Translations under genes and position numbers: made by a program
The notes under the pieces: model-generated
Seen by the model: the letters and a program-made list of their open reading frames with translations, nothing else
The model's database searches: none
What the model was told of the DNA's origin: nothing
Shown: piece after piece, positions 17,601-26,648 of the stretch
Numbering within the stretch: the stretch's first letter is position 1
Layout: every line of letters starts with the position of its first letter
DNA from: Paenibacillus pabuli
Lineage (GTDB): Bacteria; Bacillota; Bacilli; Paenibacillales; Paenibacillaceae
Assembly (NCBI RefSeq): GCF_039831995.1
Contig: NZ_JBDOIO010000001.1
Span: 256,511 to 320,510, forward strand
Direction: 5' to 3'
Length of the DNA: 64,000 bases

Positions 17601-20088
17601 TTTTGTACAGGCTGAGAATGAATTCCTCGCACTGAATACGTTCTTCTATCTCAACGACTACTTCGAAATCAAGGATGCACCGAAATCGTTCTATACTGCA
17701 GGTATTTCAACGGATACCTTCTTGCGGATATTGATGATTCCGATGAGTAAGTTCTCCTCCACTAATACCGATATCAATAACGTGATGGTGTATGTGGGTA
17801 TGGAATATGATCCATTCACCTTTATTGTATTTTTGATCGAAGCTACAATTGTATTTACAGCATACAGTTTCATTAAAATCGGTGTTATCACTGTAGCCTT
17901 TAGTTTCTTGATAGTTCTGGCTGCATTGCAATCGATCTGGTATAAGAAATCTAGATCATTTGTCGGACTGATTTACATCTTTGTTGTATTTTACTTGATA
18001 CACCTCGGATTCCTGGTATTGTGGAAATTGTTCACGATGCTTAATAACCGCTATCATAACTTTAACAATGATTATTGGTTAGCGGCTCCGGAACTGATTA
18101 CAAGTATTGTTTTTTTGGTTTATTTTATTCTCGTTTGGAAGTTCGTCTTAATTCCAATGTACAAGAATATTAAATCAGATATTCGTAACCTTGGTGGCGC
18201 AAAAGTCTTGGCTGACATTAACAAAGTGTGGAACAAGACTAAAAACTGGGCTAAGGATCGTACTCGTGAATTGAAAGAGCGATTCAGCGATAGCGAATCT
18301 AACGATGAAGCTAGTAGTTCTGAGAATGGTTCGGTTTCAACTAAGGAAACTGAAGAGGATTCTACTGAGAAATTGGATCAAAGCCTTACCCCTCAGACAG
18401 TTCCAAATAAGGAACCTAATCCGCGACTAGTTGAAGAAATCAACAATATGACTAATAGCAATACTAGTGAAGGAACTACTGAATCTACAACTACGGAGAC
18501 AAATTCTATTGTTCCTGAAATTGCAGATAATGGTACTATCCTTGGGGATAGTATTCAGGGTACGGCATTGGCACTTGGGGCCGGGGGCGCAGTAATCGAT
18601 TCAGCTAAGAATATCATGGATGCGATGGGATATACGGTGACACAAGGTGATGATGGTGCAATCCAAATTACAGGTGTTGGTGAAGATTCAGTCCGTGGTA
18701 TCTTCGGAAAAATAGCTGATGGTTTAGAATCCGATTCTGAAAAAGTAGCTGATACGCAAGATAATGTTAAGGTTGATAGTTTGAGTGAAGGACTTAATCA
18801 GGATATCTTACGTTCAGCTGAAAAAGACGGACTCATCAGCCCAACTCCTAAGGAGGATGGTACTCTTGATTACAGCCTGACTCCGGGAACAACACAAGAA
18901 CAGTTGGATGAATTTGTCGTGCGTGAAACTACACGAAAAGTAACTGGGGCTGAAGAAGTTGAGAACCTTGCCTATGATACTGACGATGAAGGCAATACAA
19001 GCTTCATTAAATCAGATAAAACTAAGCATGTACTCGAAGAACTGAAGAAAGCCGGCGTGGTTACAGATTACGAGGAAGTTAACGGACGCTATGAGTTCAA
19101 GAAAGCTGAGAATGTATCTGAGGAAGATCTCAATTCTACTCTGGCTAGTGTTAATCAGTTAATAACAACTTCAACTGACCCACGTATGATGGCACTTAAT
19201 TCACAACCTGATGGTGAGTCTCTCACTTTCGTAAGCGGTAAAGCTGAAGAAATGGGTGGAATTATCACTGAGTTGAATAACTCTGAAAAGGTTACTGAGA
19301 TTGTTAAGGAATCTGTGGGATATGTAGAACTACCGTCAGGTGGTATCTCTTTGGTAAATAATGATATCAGTGAGCAAATTCTCAGTGATGCAGGTATTTC
19401 CAATGTAAGCGCAGTAAATGGAGTTTACGCGTTAAGTGGTGCAAATGCTGCTAAAGTCCAGGAGTACATGAGCAGTGTAGAACTCGATTATCGACGTACA
19501 TCTAATGAAGATGGCGAATACACAATTAGTTCAAATGACACAATCACCAAAGCAGTAATTGCAGGGATTGCCGAACAAACTTCAGCTTCTGTAGAAATCC
19601 TATCTAATGAACTTCGTGAGACAGCTGAAGCACTTCGTCAAAGTGCTGAATCTATCAAAGTAACACCTATTACTCAATCTGTGAGTGATGGAATGTTGTC
19701 CCAGTTCAGCTTTACAATGGATGATGCAATGATTGCGAATTTGCGTGATGTCTTGGCAGGGAATGTAACTACTAACAACCAACACTATTACGCTGAAGTT
19801 AAAAATCAATTGAATGAAATTGGCGTTACATCTGTTGAGCAGTTGTACAAAGGTGATAATGGCGAGTATAACATGGTAACACGTCTAGGTACACGTGCAG
19901 ACCAGCTGGAGAAAACTCTTGTAGATATTCAAGCTGCTCCGGTGGCAGGTCAGGATAAAGTTCCATCAACATCAGGTTTGAATGCTAATAGTAGCCTTGC
20001 AGGTAATACTCCGGCTCCTACTGGAGATTCAGCACCTCGATCAACTATGGATACACTTGCTAGACTGGCAGGAGATGCGCGCAATTAA
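14626..20088 (+). CDS. giant VirB6/TrbL-like polytopic membrane protein, 1820 aa
   Basis: Signal peptide (IAIIMLLTFLISGLSPAAVYA), then an outer domain (about 30-470), a first membrane cluster (about 475-585, for example FVNIATISLYFVMAALCIA), a second outer domain (about 590-1055), a second membrane cluster (about 1060-1175: TFIVFLIEATIVFTAYSFI, VGLIYIFVVFYLIHLGFLV), and a hydrophilic C-terminal region of about 640 residues. The multi-helix core fits the VirB6/TrbL family, which forms the inner-membrane channel of type IV secretion systems. In Gram-positive systems this subunit is often fused to extra domains, but 1820 residues is exceptional. The tail is acidic and Thr/Ser-rich with several beta-like repeats. 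No enzymatic motif seen. Confidence 0.65.
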   Translation: MKFKRLIAIIMLLTFLISGLSPAAVYAEETGDGDTTADTSSAQPQYADTLSKLGFRFNDKVLSQIIEFTYNGEPFKTPDSYVRDSTIPFVPLYYRVSEFLGIGSKYKILTLDRLLNNPWAAVDTGIYIDTGKKTYVKISGLNDLSLDNISGTFNSAVFNAQYSKYGDNLIKDNSGGIKDLIVGIDYYGNIVTNNKQIIIPFYNNPIIVNMASGTTNESNDAFLSTGALGKILSPTGSDEKKEQTIDSLIKSNEITEQDARFGYVLTAGMQDGATLLKAINNYRSYFSSQFYAYTKDRSYESQVDYFSKVRSQPVWDWLYFDTGLKKFEKDRLAEAIKTPAKDFSTVRPSTSIADLMLCITSANRKASDSETPTPQICSESNFFKQPDAAALTKKLQRGEDNQSITTKIMEQIYDRYAPASLEVSRKLKGYIDDDSANLLYSYLPNNFGIASAGKVTFDQMADKLKKEDSILDMIYTYLSFGVWNLIKFTYTALGQEVYTKVFLGHSGNSLFYTPTTDHFSFVNIATISLYFVMAALCIAKMGFDLFRIIFQTMTGKQYMQSLIKFVLIFALPLLAYNYIVDFTFNKTNEAFIKENLYQTAVLDRSVDYDRELITTAPGMAENTDFRDALENYAIQLPVYDENGAFVQKTFGLFDFLNYARNKSLTYDDSPITEAINEQQTKRGFKSVNEDGSLIQYVNMLGTNEENKSFYQQYAKYNETSANGHKTNDLEPGEHTVPDMFNEIYYQYAVYSQVPTGQDPKDLKFDVENFYGSKVRDMIVETINRANFNYQASEDGSVEDSLRDISGLTVVNNTIELYNNEYTSNVVSKLEGAGTIRVIDERSDKFVIASGYNADGSLMMNPEKLKLKIEDSLKVDANDATGFNLEQMMNISTVLKDAAASDPFRLGPLDFTACQKNIDASCGVLLTTYSKYLQDLGLIEIVGSGFTLSGDTAEAKQETMAKINDMVTEMNYKLIEDFRKHNLIFDDLKTRDDFVQAENEFLALNTFFYLNDYFEIKDAPKSFYTAGISTDTFLRILMIPMSKFSSTNTDINNVMVYVGMEYDPFTFIVFLIEATIVFTAYSFIKIGVITVAFSFLIVLAALQSIWYKKSRSFVGLIYIFVVFYLIHLGFLVLWKLFTMLNNRYHNFNNDYWLAAPELITSIVFLVYFILVWKFVLIPMYKNIKSDIRNLGGAKVLADINKVWNKTKNWAKDRTRELKERFSDSESNDEASSSENGSVSTKETEEDSTEKLDQSLTPQTVPNKEPNPRLVEEINNMTNSNTSEGTTESTTTETNSIVPEIADNGTILGDSIQGTALALGAGGAVIDSAKNIMDAMGYTVTQGDDGAIQITGVGEDSVRGIFGKIADGLESDSEKVADTQDNVKVDSLSEGLNQDILRSAEKDGLISPTPKEDGTLDYSLTPGTTQEQLDEFVVRETTRKVTGAEEVENLAYDTDDEGNTSFIKSDKTKHVLEELKKAGVVTDYEEVNGRYEFKKAENVSEEDLNSTLASVNQLITTSTDPRMMALNSQPDGESLTFVSGKAEEMGGIITELNNSEKVTEIVKESVGYVELPSGGISLVNNDISEQILSDAGISNVSAVNGVYALSGANAAKVQEYMSSVELDYRRTSNEDGEYTISSNDTITKAVIAGIAEQTSASVEILSNELRETAEALRQSAESIKVTPITQSVSDGMLSQFSFTMDDAMIANLRDVLAGNVTTNNQHYYAEVKNQLNEIGVTSVEQLYKGDNGEYNMVTRLGTRADQLEKTLVDIQAAPVAGQDKVPSTSGLNANSSLAGNTPAPTGDSAPRSTMDTLARLAGDARN

Positions 20089-20097
20089 TAGACTTCA

Positions 20098-20133
20098 GAG
20101 GACGGAGCGATTATTCGTTCCGTCCTCTTTTTC
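20098..20133 (+). terminator. Rho-independent terminator
   Basis: A 12-bp stem GAGGACGGAGCG / CGTTCCGTCCTC with loop ATTATT and a TTTTTC tail directly after the giant gene. Confidence 0.9.
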
Positions 20134-20160
20134 ATTATAGGGGAATAAGGAGTGTTAACA

Positions 20161-21348
20161 GTGAAAAAGAATAAGATTCCGCTTTCAATTGAACGGACTG
20201 AAGTATCGGCTTATAACTATTTCTTTAACGAGAAAAAGATGATTGCTCTTATTGCTACATTTATTGGAGGGGCAATTTTAACTTTCCTCTTAGTGAAGAT
20301 GCTGAGTGCAGTGGTAGTTAACGGAATGACCTACGGTATGGTAATCGGTATTACATCTACTGTGGTCGCCTATTTCTTTATTTTCCGTTTCGTAGTATTT
20401 GAAGAAAAACGCCAACGTCGACTCTTGAAGAAATTACAGGATGAGCAACTGAGTGCATATGATAGTTTCTGGGAAATCTCGACTATTGATAAGGACTCTG
20501 GACTTATCCATTTCCGACCTGATGGTGATAAGATTAAGAAGGCTGTCGTAATCGAGGTTACTAGAGGTTCCATCGTAGCCCGGAATGCAAAATTCTATGA
20601 ATACTACCAAAAGACGCTAACCTTATTTAAACGTGACTTACTTACTGAGGGTTATAAGATACGGCAATATTCGATGGCTAAGACTGGTAGTATACCGGAA
20701 AACTTGCAACACCTTATTGATAAGGCAAATGCTATTAAAAATCCAAAAGCACGACAAGTTGCAATTATGTACACTGATAATCTCTTGTCTAAGGTAAAAC
20801 TATCTAAGGCGATTGAGGTAGATTATTATATGATTTACTGTGATCAGTATTATAAAATGCGTGAATTCCATCAAACTGTACGACGGATTATGTTGAGTAA
20901 CTTTGAATCTAACTTCTTCAAGGATAAACAAATCCTTGACCGTCAAGGTGTAATGCAGTTCTTTGCGGAAGTTTTACAGGTTAAGGCATTCCCAATTATT
21001 GATCAAAATGCTACTGTGCCATTTGCAGAATATGGCGAAGTTGTTAGGGCATTTGATGATGCGGATAATGAACTCTTTATTGAACAGCTGGAAAGTGAGT
21101 TCACCGAAGGTCCAGAACAACACAATGAAGAAGATGAAGTTTGGGAGGAAGATGAAAATCTTACAACTAGACAGCGTATTGCCCAAACATTCAACATCGA
21201 CTTTAACCTCGCAACAGAGACTTCACTAAAAGAAAAAGCCGATGAGATTAATCTGGTTAGGTCACTTGATCAACAAGAAGCTGAAAATCAGAATCAGGTT
21301 GAGACTGAACCTGAAAGTCTCGTCGAAATCTTCAAAACTAAACTATAA
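20161..21348 (+). CDS. T4SS membrane protein, VirB3/TcpE/PrgI-like topology, 395 aa
   Basis: Start GTG 20161 (AAGGAG 8 bases upstream). Two adjacent transmembrane helices near the N-terminus (about residues 25-50, LIATFIGGAILTFLLVKML, and 57-77) are followed by a basic stretch (EEKRQRRLLKKL) and a cytoplasmic domain of about 300 residues ending in an acidic tail. A small two-helix membrane protein close to the VirB4 gene is the usual position of VirB3/TcpE/PrgI, but the soluble domain is much larger here. Assignment is from topology and context only. Confidence 0.5.
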   Translation: MKKNKIPLSIERTEVSAYNYFFNEKKMIALIATFIGGAILTFLLVKMLSAVVVNGMTYGMVIGITSTVVAYFFIFRFVVFEEKRQRRLLKKLQDEQLSAYDSFWEISTIDKDSGLIHFRPDGDKIKKAVVIEVTRGSIVARNAKFYEYYQKTLTLFKRDLLTEGYKIRQYSMAKTGSIPENLQHLIDKANAIKNPKARQVAIMYTDNLLSKVKLSKAIEVDYYMIYCDQYYKMREFHQTVRRIMLSNFESNFFKDKQILDRQGVMQFFAEVLQVKAFPIIDQNATVPFAEYGEVVRAFDDADNELFIEQLESEFTEGPEQHNEEDEVWEEDENLTTRQRIAQTFNIDFNLATETSLKEKADEINLVRSLDQQEAENQNQVETEPESLVEIFKTKL

Positions 21349-21390
21349 TACTAAATAATTATATCTTTCAGAAATGGTGGTCGATCTTCA

Positions 21391-23484
21391 ATGATACGTG
21401 TTATTGTTGTGGGAGGTAATACCGACGGGAAACTTGCTGAATCTATCAGTAGAAACGGCGATATCAAAGTCGTGAAGTCCTTTCCATATATTCATGATTT
21501 TCATAGGTATCTAACTGAAACATATGAAGGACTTGTTGACTTTGATAAAGTCGTAGTACTTCAGCACGCTTTTACCAATGACCGAGCTGATTCTATTGAT
21601 GCGATTCAGCGAACTCAGGAAGCGCTTGTACTCGAAGTAGCAGTAAGTCCGGTATTGTACTTTGTCCTCACAGATGAGGAAATTTACTTACACTACGACG
21701 AACATATGGATGACATTCAGTATGATAAAACTTCTATGTTATTATTCAGAAAGATCGGTGTCAAAGATATCTATTCGACACTGATTGGAAGTTTTGATAC
21801 GCAAGGAATTTACCATCCTAATTTTCCGAATATTAATATCGATCAAAAAACTCAGCAATTGCGTTCAGAGGTCGAACAGGACGAACAAGATGCGGCCGAT
21901 GCTAAAAATAAGGTGATTGAGCCTGTGGTACCCCTGATTCAGGAGCCTCAAGCTGCGACTGAGGTAGTTTTCCGAGAATCCGGAGAAGACGAACCTGAGC
22001 CAGTTGGTCTAGACTATCCAGTCAAAAAAGGTGCTGGACTTTCGTCTATTTTCAAACGTAACAAGGTACCAAAGAACAAACCTAAAACTGACGCTTATAA
22101 CTTTGGCAGTGAAGATGATAATGAAAATAAATCCGAAAATAATATTGATCATGTCGGTGATATCACTGAGGTAATTGAAAATACACCTCCTCAGACGGAG
22201 ATTGAATCAGTACATGCAGTACCGGTTGAGCCGTTGAATACACCTCCGGTAATTCCGGTTGTACCGACTCAAGCAGTTTTAGAAATTCAGCACGATGCGG
22301 TTATCGAGACAACTGCTCCGGTTGTAACAGAAACTGTTGAAACTATCACAGAAGGTAGTTCAGCTGTACAGGTTGAGACTGTACCTGTTGAAACTAAGGC
22401 AGAGCGGCCTAAACGTGGACGGCAGAAACCTGCACCGGAACCTGAAGAAATTCCTGAACCGGCTGAAACTGGCGGTTTGGATTTAACTAGTGGCGGCGGA
22501 GGATTAGGTTCGAAGTTGCTGAATGGTGTCCTCGGACGGATTAAGCAGAAAGTTAATGCAAATCCAGAATTGCTACCTGATGGTGCTGAGTATCATACTA
22601 ACGCAACGCCTAAACGTCGAAAGACTGATAATGTTAGTAATGCACCAATCGTGTATCAAGGTGCAGGGTTACGTAAAGGTACGCTGTTAATTACAGGAGA
22701 CCGACGTAGTGGGGTGACATCTAGTGCGGCTAACATTGCTCACGCTTTAAGTGGCCAGGGTACGGTTGTAGTTGTTGATCTTGACTTTAAACGTGCTGGA
22801 ATGACTAGGTATTTCGCGGAACATCTTGAGAACCCTGTCGATATCCGAAATACCTATTCTACTTATGCCGCTCTTAATAACCCATCTATTTTTAGTGAGG
22901 TAGGTTTTGTAATCAATGAAAATTTACTGTTACTAACACTGACCGAGCCGACAAGTTTTGTAATGGATCCTGAATTCCCTTGGACCGAGAAAATCGGTGG
23001 TAAAACACGAAAAGAACTACGTGAACCGCGACATATTTCTAGTCTGTTGTCATTCCTTCGGGGAGCAGTAGATTATGTGGTAGTTGACGTCCCAATGGAA
23101 CTGGTTCAGGAATATCCAGATATTATTTTACAAGCTGATACGAGTATCCTCTGTGTGAATAACTCTGAGGAATCAATTCATAACACACTCTTGGTTGCAC
23201 TCTCTGATATTTACGAATCCAATACAAATACATTCAATGCTGTAGTATCTCGTTTTAATATTTTGCTTACCAATTATAATAACCTGTGTAAAATTAAGGG
23301 TAAAGAAACTACGCCTGAATACGTTCAGAACTTCCTTCAGTCTCAGGGTGGCGTTTGGGCAAAAACACGATGTGTTGGGTACATTCCTCACCTCGATGAT
23401 TTTGTGAAACAAACTCAAAATGGCGAACTCATTGTGCAGAAGGAGTTTGCTAATCATTTCTATGATCTAATTGGCAGAATGTAA
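21391..23484 (+). CDS. CpaE/TadZ-like MinD-family ATPase, 697 aa
   Basis: N-terminal receiver-like alpha/beta domain (about 1-140), then a Pro/Glu-rich linker (about 170-360), then a MinD/ParA-type P-loop domain (about 425-697). The deviant Walker A reads GDRRSGVTSSAANIA, without the usual lysines. It is followed by VVVVDLDFKRAG (Walker A' region) and DYVVVDVP (Walker B). A pseudo-receiver plus degenerate MinD domain is the plan of CpaE/TadZ, which localise secretion and pilus machines to cell poles. Within this T4SS block it may position the apparatus. The missing Walker lysine suggests weak or no ATP hydrolysis. Confidence 0.7.
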   Translation: MIRVIVVGGNTDGKLAESISRNGDIKVVKSFPYIHDFHRYLTETYEGLVDFDKVVVLQHAFTNDRADSIDAIQRTQEALVLEVAVSPVLYFVLTDEEIYLHYDEHMDDIQYDKTSMLLFRKIGVKDIYSTLIGSFDTQGIYHPNFPNINIDQKTQQLRSEVEQDEQDAADAKNKVIEPVVPLIQEPQAATEVVFRESGEDEPEPVGLDYPVKKGAGLSSIFKRNKVPKNKPKTDAYNFGSEDDNENKSENNIDHVGDITEVIENTPPQTEIESVHAVPVEPLNTPPVIPVVPTQAVLEIQHDAVIETTAPVVTETVETITEGSSAVQVETVPVETKAERPKRGRQKPAPEPEEIPEPAETGGLDLTSGGGGLGSKLLNGVLGRIKQKVNANPELLPDGAEYHTNATPKRRKTDNVSNAPIVYQGAGLRKGTLLITGDRRSGVTSSAANIAHALSGQGTVVVVDLDFKRAGMTRYFAEHLENPVDIRNTYSTYAALNNPSIFSEVGFVINENLLLLTLTEPTSFVMDPEFPWTEKIGGKTRKELREPRHISSLLSFLRGAVDYVVVDVPMELVQEYPDIILQADTSILCVNNSEESIHNTLLVALSDIYESNTNTFNAVVSRFNILLTNYNNLCKIKGKETTPEYVQNFLQSQGGVWAKTRCVGYIPHLDDFVKQTQNGELIVQKEFANHFYDLIGRM

Positions 23485-23508
23485 TTGCAGCAAATGGAGG
23501 AATAATCG

Positions 23509-26500
23509 ATGAAACCCATGTGGGGGCGTAAAAATAAACCTGAAGAATACGGTCAAGATATCACTCGTACATATATGCAATATCTATTTGCATGTGGTGG
23601 CGACATTAAAACGATGGTTGAATGCTGCCGCGAGAAGGATATTCCTCTGTACTGGTTTTATACCCAAAGTGGTATTAAAGTTAAAGACGAAATTCGGTCA
23701 TACTACCTTAAAAATGAGGATAATTTCAATACTGACCGTGAAATGGCCGAGGTCAATGGGGACAGCGACTTAGTTGAATTTTTAGATAGTCTCGAAATTA
23801 ATTTTAATGTGGCCGAGGAAGCTATTGCCGCTAATGATGAAGCTGAGGTTGACCTTCAGCTTCTCAATGGCGATACTCTGACAACACGTGAATTCAATAT
23901 CTATCTCGTCGCAGAGCCGGCAGGAATTTACGATAAGGCAGTAGCAATTTTACGACCTGAGGGAAAATTTGTAATTGAGCATGTCAGCTCGCTAGGTCAT
24001 ATGGCAAAGATTCTCACGAGTCTCGCAGCTATGGACCAACCGTCACTTCATAATCTCATACTGATAACACCTAATATTGGAATTAAGTTCAAGGATCAGA
24101 TTGAGAGTGTGCTACGGGAACGAATGAGTTCCGGAGCTAGTGACAATATCAGAAAGATACCTTGGGCAAGTTGGGGTGTACGTGACGATATCCCAAGTAG
24201 TGAGAACCTTGATCGACGTTGGATTGAGCGACTCATCCCACCTCTACCGCAAACTATTGAGGATGCGGATATGTCCGATATCGCCGAGGTTCAGCGAAAA
24301 TATTTGATGGCAGTTGAATTAAATCGATCCCTCACTCAAAAAGTTGAGGATTTACAGGGTATCACGAAAAATATTAAGGATACGTCTTTGGTAAGTCAGA
24401 CGAAGGCAATTAACGAAGCAGTAACCGCGGCAATTAAGGATAAAGAGTCCGAATACGCACCAGTTAAACAACAATTGAAAGATGTCAGTCAAGAACTGGA
24501 CGAAGTTAAGAGTTCTTTGGAACGTGTAAATAGTCAGTTCGTGTTGGCTACTGAAACTAAAACTCAACTTGAAACTCAGCTTAAAGCTGCTGAGGATAAA
24601 TTAGCCGAAACCGAGGATAGCCTCGCTAAAATAAGTGAAGAACTTTCCGAAAGTCTCGCTAAAATCTCTGAACTTGAGTCAGGCGTCGCTGAGGATCAAT
24701 CAGAACTAACATCAAAATTACAGGCAACTATTGATGAGTTGGAGCAGCATCGTGATGATGGTCTCACAACAATATCTGAGTTAACTGAAGAAATTGCAAA
24801 AATTACTGCACAATATCAGGAAGAAACTCAAAAAGTAGTTGAGTTAACGGATAAATTGGATTCTCTTACTATTGACCATCAGGAAATGGAGACCAAGTAT
24901 GATTCTCTATATTCTGAACTAGTAGCTAAAGAAGCTGAGATCAATCGTCTCAATGAAGAACTGGTAAAGGTAAATGAGGACGCAGCACAATTGAATCAAA
25001 AACTGGAGAATCAGGAACACGAACTACAGCAAAAGATTGTGGAACTTGCTGAAAAAACTCAAGCTTTTGATACGATTAATTTAGAATTGACTTCAAAAAT
25101 TGCTGAGATCGAAGCCATCAATAATGAGGTCGATGGTAAAGCATCTGAACTTGATGATAAATCGGGTAAACTTGAGGAACAAACAGATAGAATCAATACG
25201 CTCCTTGATGAAATTAAAGAACTCCAGGGGACTGTTGATACACTCACATCAAGTATGCAGAATTTACAGGAAAATATCGATGCTAAAAATGAGGAATTGC
25301 GGATAAAATCTGAGAATTTTGACGCACTCGACCGGGAATTTACCCTGCAGAAAGAGATAAATCAGCTGGTTGAGACACAAGTTTCTAAGTTAGATGCTAA
25401 GCTCACCGAGAAGGAAAGCGAGATTCAGGCTAAAGAGGATGAAATCGCTAGATTATCTGAACTACTCCAGGTTAAGGATATTGAGATATCTGAGACTCAG
25501 CAGAAAATTGCAGATAAAAACTTGGAAATTTCTAATCTATCTTTAGAAATGGATGATAGATCTACGGCGCATCAAGATCATATTGATGAACTTCAAGGGA
25601 AAATTGATGAGTTAAACTCTGTTATTCAGGGTGAATCTAGTTCCGATGTTATGCAAGCTGCTTTAATTGAGGAACTTCAGCTTAAACAGGAAGAACTTGC
25701 TGAGACAATTCGTGTCACATCCGAAACTTTGGATAGTATGACTGCTAATTTCGAGCGGGTTACTGCGGAGAAGGCTGAACTATCGTCTAAATTAGATGAT
25801 GAGTTGAATAAGTTCAATTCACTCAATGTTAAGTATGATGATTTAACTGATGAAATGATACAGCTTAACGAAAGTTTTACTTCGCTCCAAGGGGAATTAA
25901 CAGCTAAATCGGAAGAACTGCACAATACTAAATTAGAATTAGTCCGTGTGAAAGCTATTTCTAAGGAAGAAACTACCGATAAAGCTGAGATTGTCCGACT
26001 AAAGGCTGAAATCGCCGGATTAAAGGCTAATGATATCACGGACAAATTATTGCAGCAATTGCAGGATAGCCAAGCTGAGGTTCAGGTATTGAAATCAAGA
26101 CCTGCTGTAGGTGCAGCTAATCAAGAATTAACTTCAATTAATATTGACTCTTTGCCATATCAGATCATTAATTTGAAAGTACTTAATATGCCAATAACCT
26201 TCCCTAACTTCCTGTATGGATTCGGGCCATATTTCAATGACCGTGGTGGCTTCGCTAAAGTCATTCTTACTCCGGCGCCAGGACTTTATTCTAACTATAT
26301 TGAGACCCTTAAATCACGGGGATGGATTGAGATTAATGTTAGAAGTGGTAATTTTGCTGAGAACTTCAAAGGGGTTATCGGGTCAAATTCTAACATTGTA
26401 GTTGTCGACTTGACAATGGAAAATCACAATTTCTTTGTTGGTAAGCATACACATGCTTATGTCGCACATTCTCAATATGACTTGAATGTATTCGGAGTAA

Positions 26501-26637
26501 GTGGTCAGTATATTTCACCTGAAGATGGCGGTGGTTTCATCCAGCTTAAAGAGACTGCTCAAATTATAGCTATTGGTGACGTCGCGTCTTTATCAAAACA
26601 CTACTACCGCTTTATTTCAAAATGGCTTGAAAGGTAG
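23509..26637 (+). CDS. giant coiled-coil protein with globular ends, 1042 aa
   Basis: Globular N-domain (about 1-260), nearly unbroken heptad coiled coil from about 265 to 860 (for example EEQTDRINTLLDEIKELQGT), and a C-terminal alpha/beta domain (about 885-1042) with NIVVVDLTMENHNFF, which looks like a degenerate P-loop fold without Walker A. The gene is 24 bases after the TadZ-like gene and 11 bases before virB4, so it belongs to the same operon. A coiled coil of this size could form a rod of about 85-90 nm linking the positioning factor and the secretion ATPase, or a scaffold/tether; function is inferred only from shape and place. Confidence 0.65.
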   Translation: MKPMWGRKNKPEEYGQDITRTYMQYLFACGGDIKTMVECCREKDIPLYWFYTQSGIKVKDEIRSYYLKNEDNFNTDREMAEVNGDSDLVEFLDSLEINFNVAEEAIAANDEAEVDLQLLNGDTLTTREFNIYLVAEPAGIYDKAVAILRPEGKFVIEHVSSLGHMAKILTSLAAMDQPSLHNLILITPNIGIKFKDQIESVLRERMSSGASDNIRKIPWASWGVRDDIPSSENLDRRWIERLIPPLPQTIEDADMSDIAEVQRKYLMAVELNRSLTQKVEDLQGITKNIKDTSLVSQTKAINEAVTAAIKDKESEYAPVKQQLKDVSQELDEVKSSLERVNSQFVLATETKTQLETQLKAAEDKLAETEDSLAKISEELSESLAKISELESGVAEDQSELTSKLQATIDELEQHRDDGLTTISELTEEIAKITAQYQEETQKVVELTDKLDSLTIDHQEMETKYDSLYSELVAKEAEINRLNEELVKVNEDAAQLNQKLENQEHELQQKIVELAEKTQAFDTINLELTSKIAEIEAINNEVDGKASELDDKSGKLEEQTDRINTLLDEIKELQGTVDTLTSSMQNLQENIDAKNEELRIKSENFDALDREFTLQKEINQLVETQVSKLDAKLTEKESEIQAKEDEIARLSELLQVKDIEISETQQKIADKNLEISNLSLEMDDRSTAHQDHIDELQGKIDELNSVIQGESSSDVMQAALIEELQLKQEELAETIRVTSETLDSMTANFERVTAEKAELSSKLDDELNKFNSLNVKYDDLTDEMIQLNESFTSLQGELTAKSEELHNTKLELVRVKAISKEETTDKAEIVRLKAEIAGLKANDITDKLLQQLQDSQAEVQVLKSRPAVGAANQELTSINIDSLPYQIINLKVLNMPITFPNFLYGFGPYFNDRGGFAKVILTPAPGLYSNYIETLKSRGWIEINVRSGNFAENFKGVIGSNSNIVVVDLTMENHNFFVGKHTHAYVAHSQYDLNVFGVSGQYISPEDGGGFIQLKETAQIIAIGDVASLSKHYYRFISKWLER

Positions 26638-26648
26638 GCAATACATCT

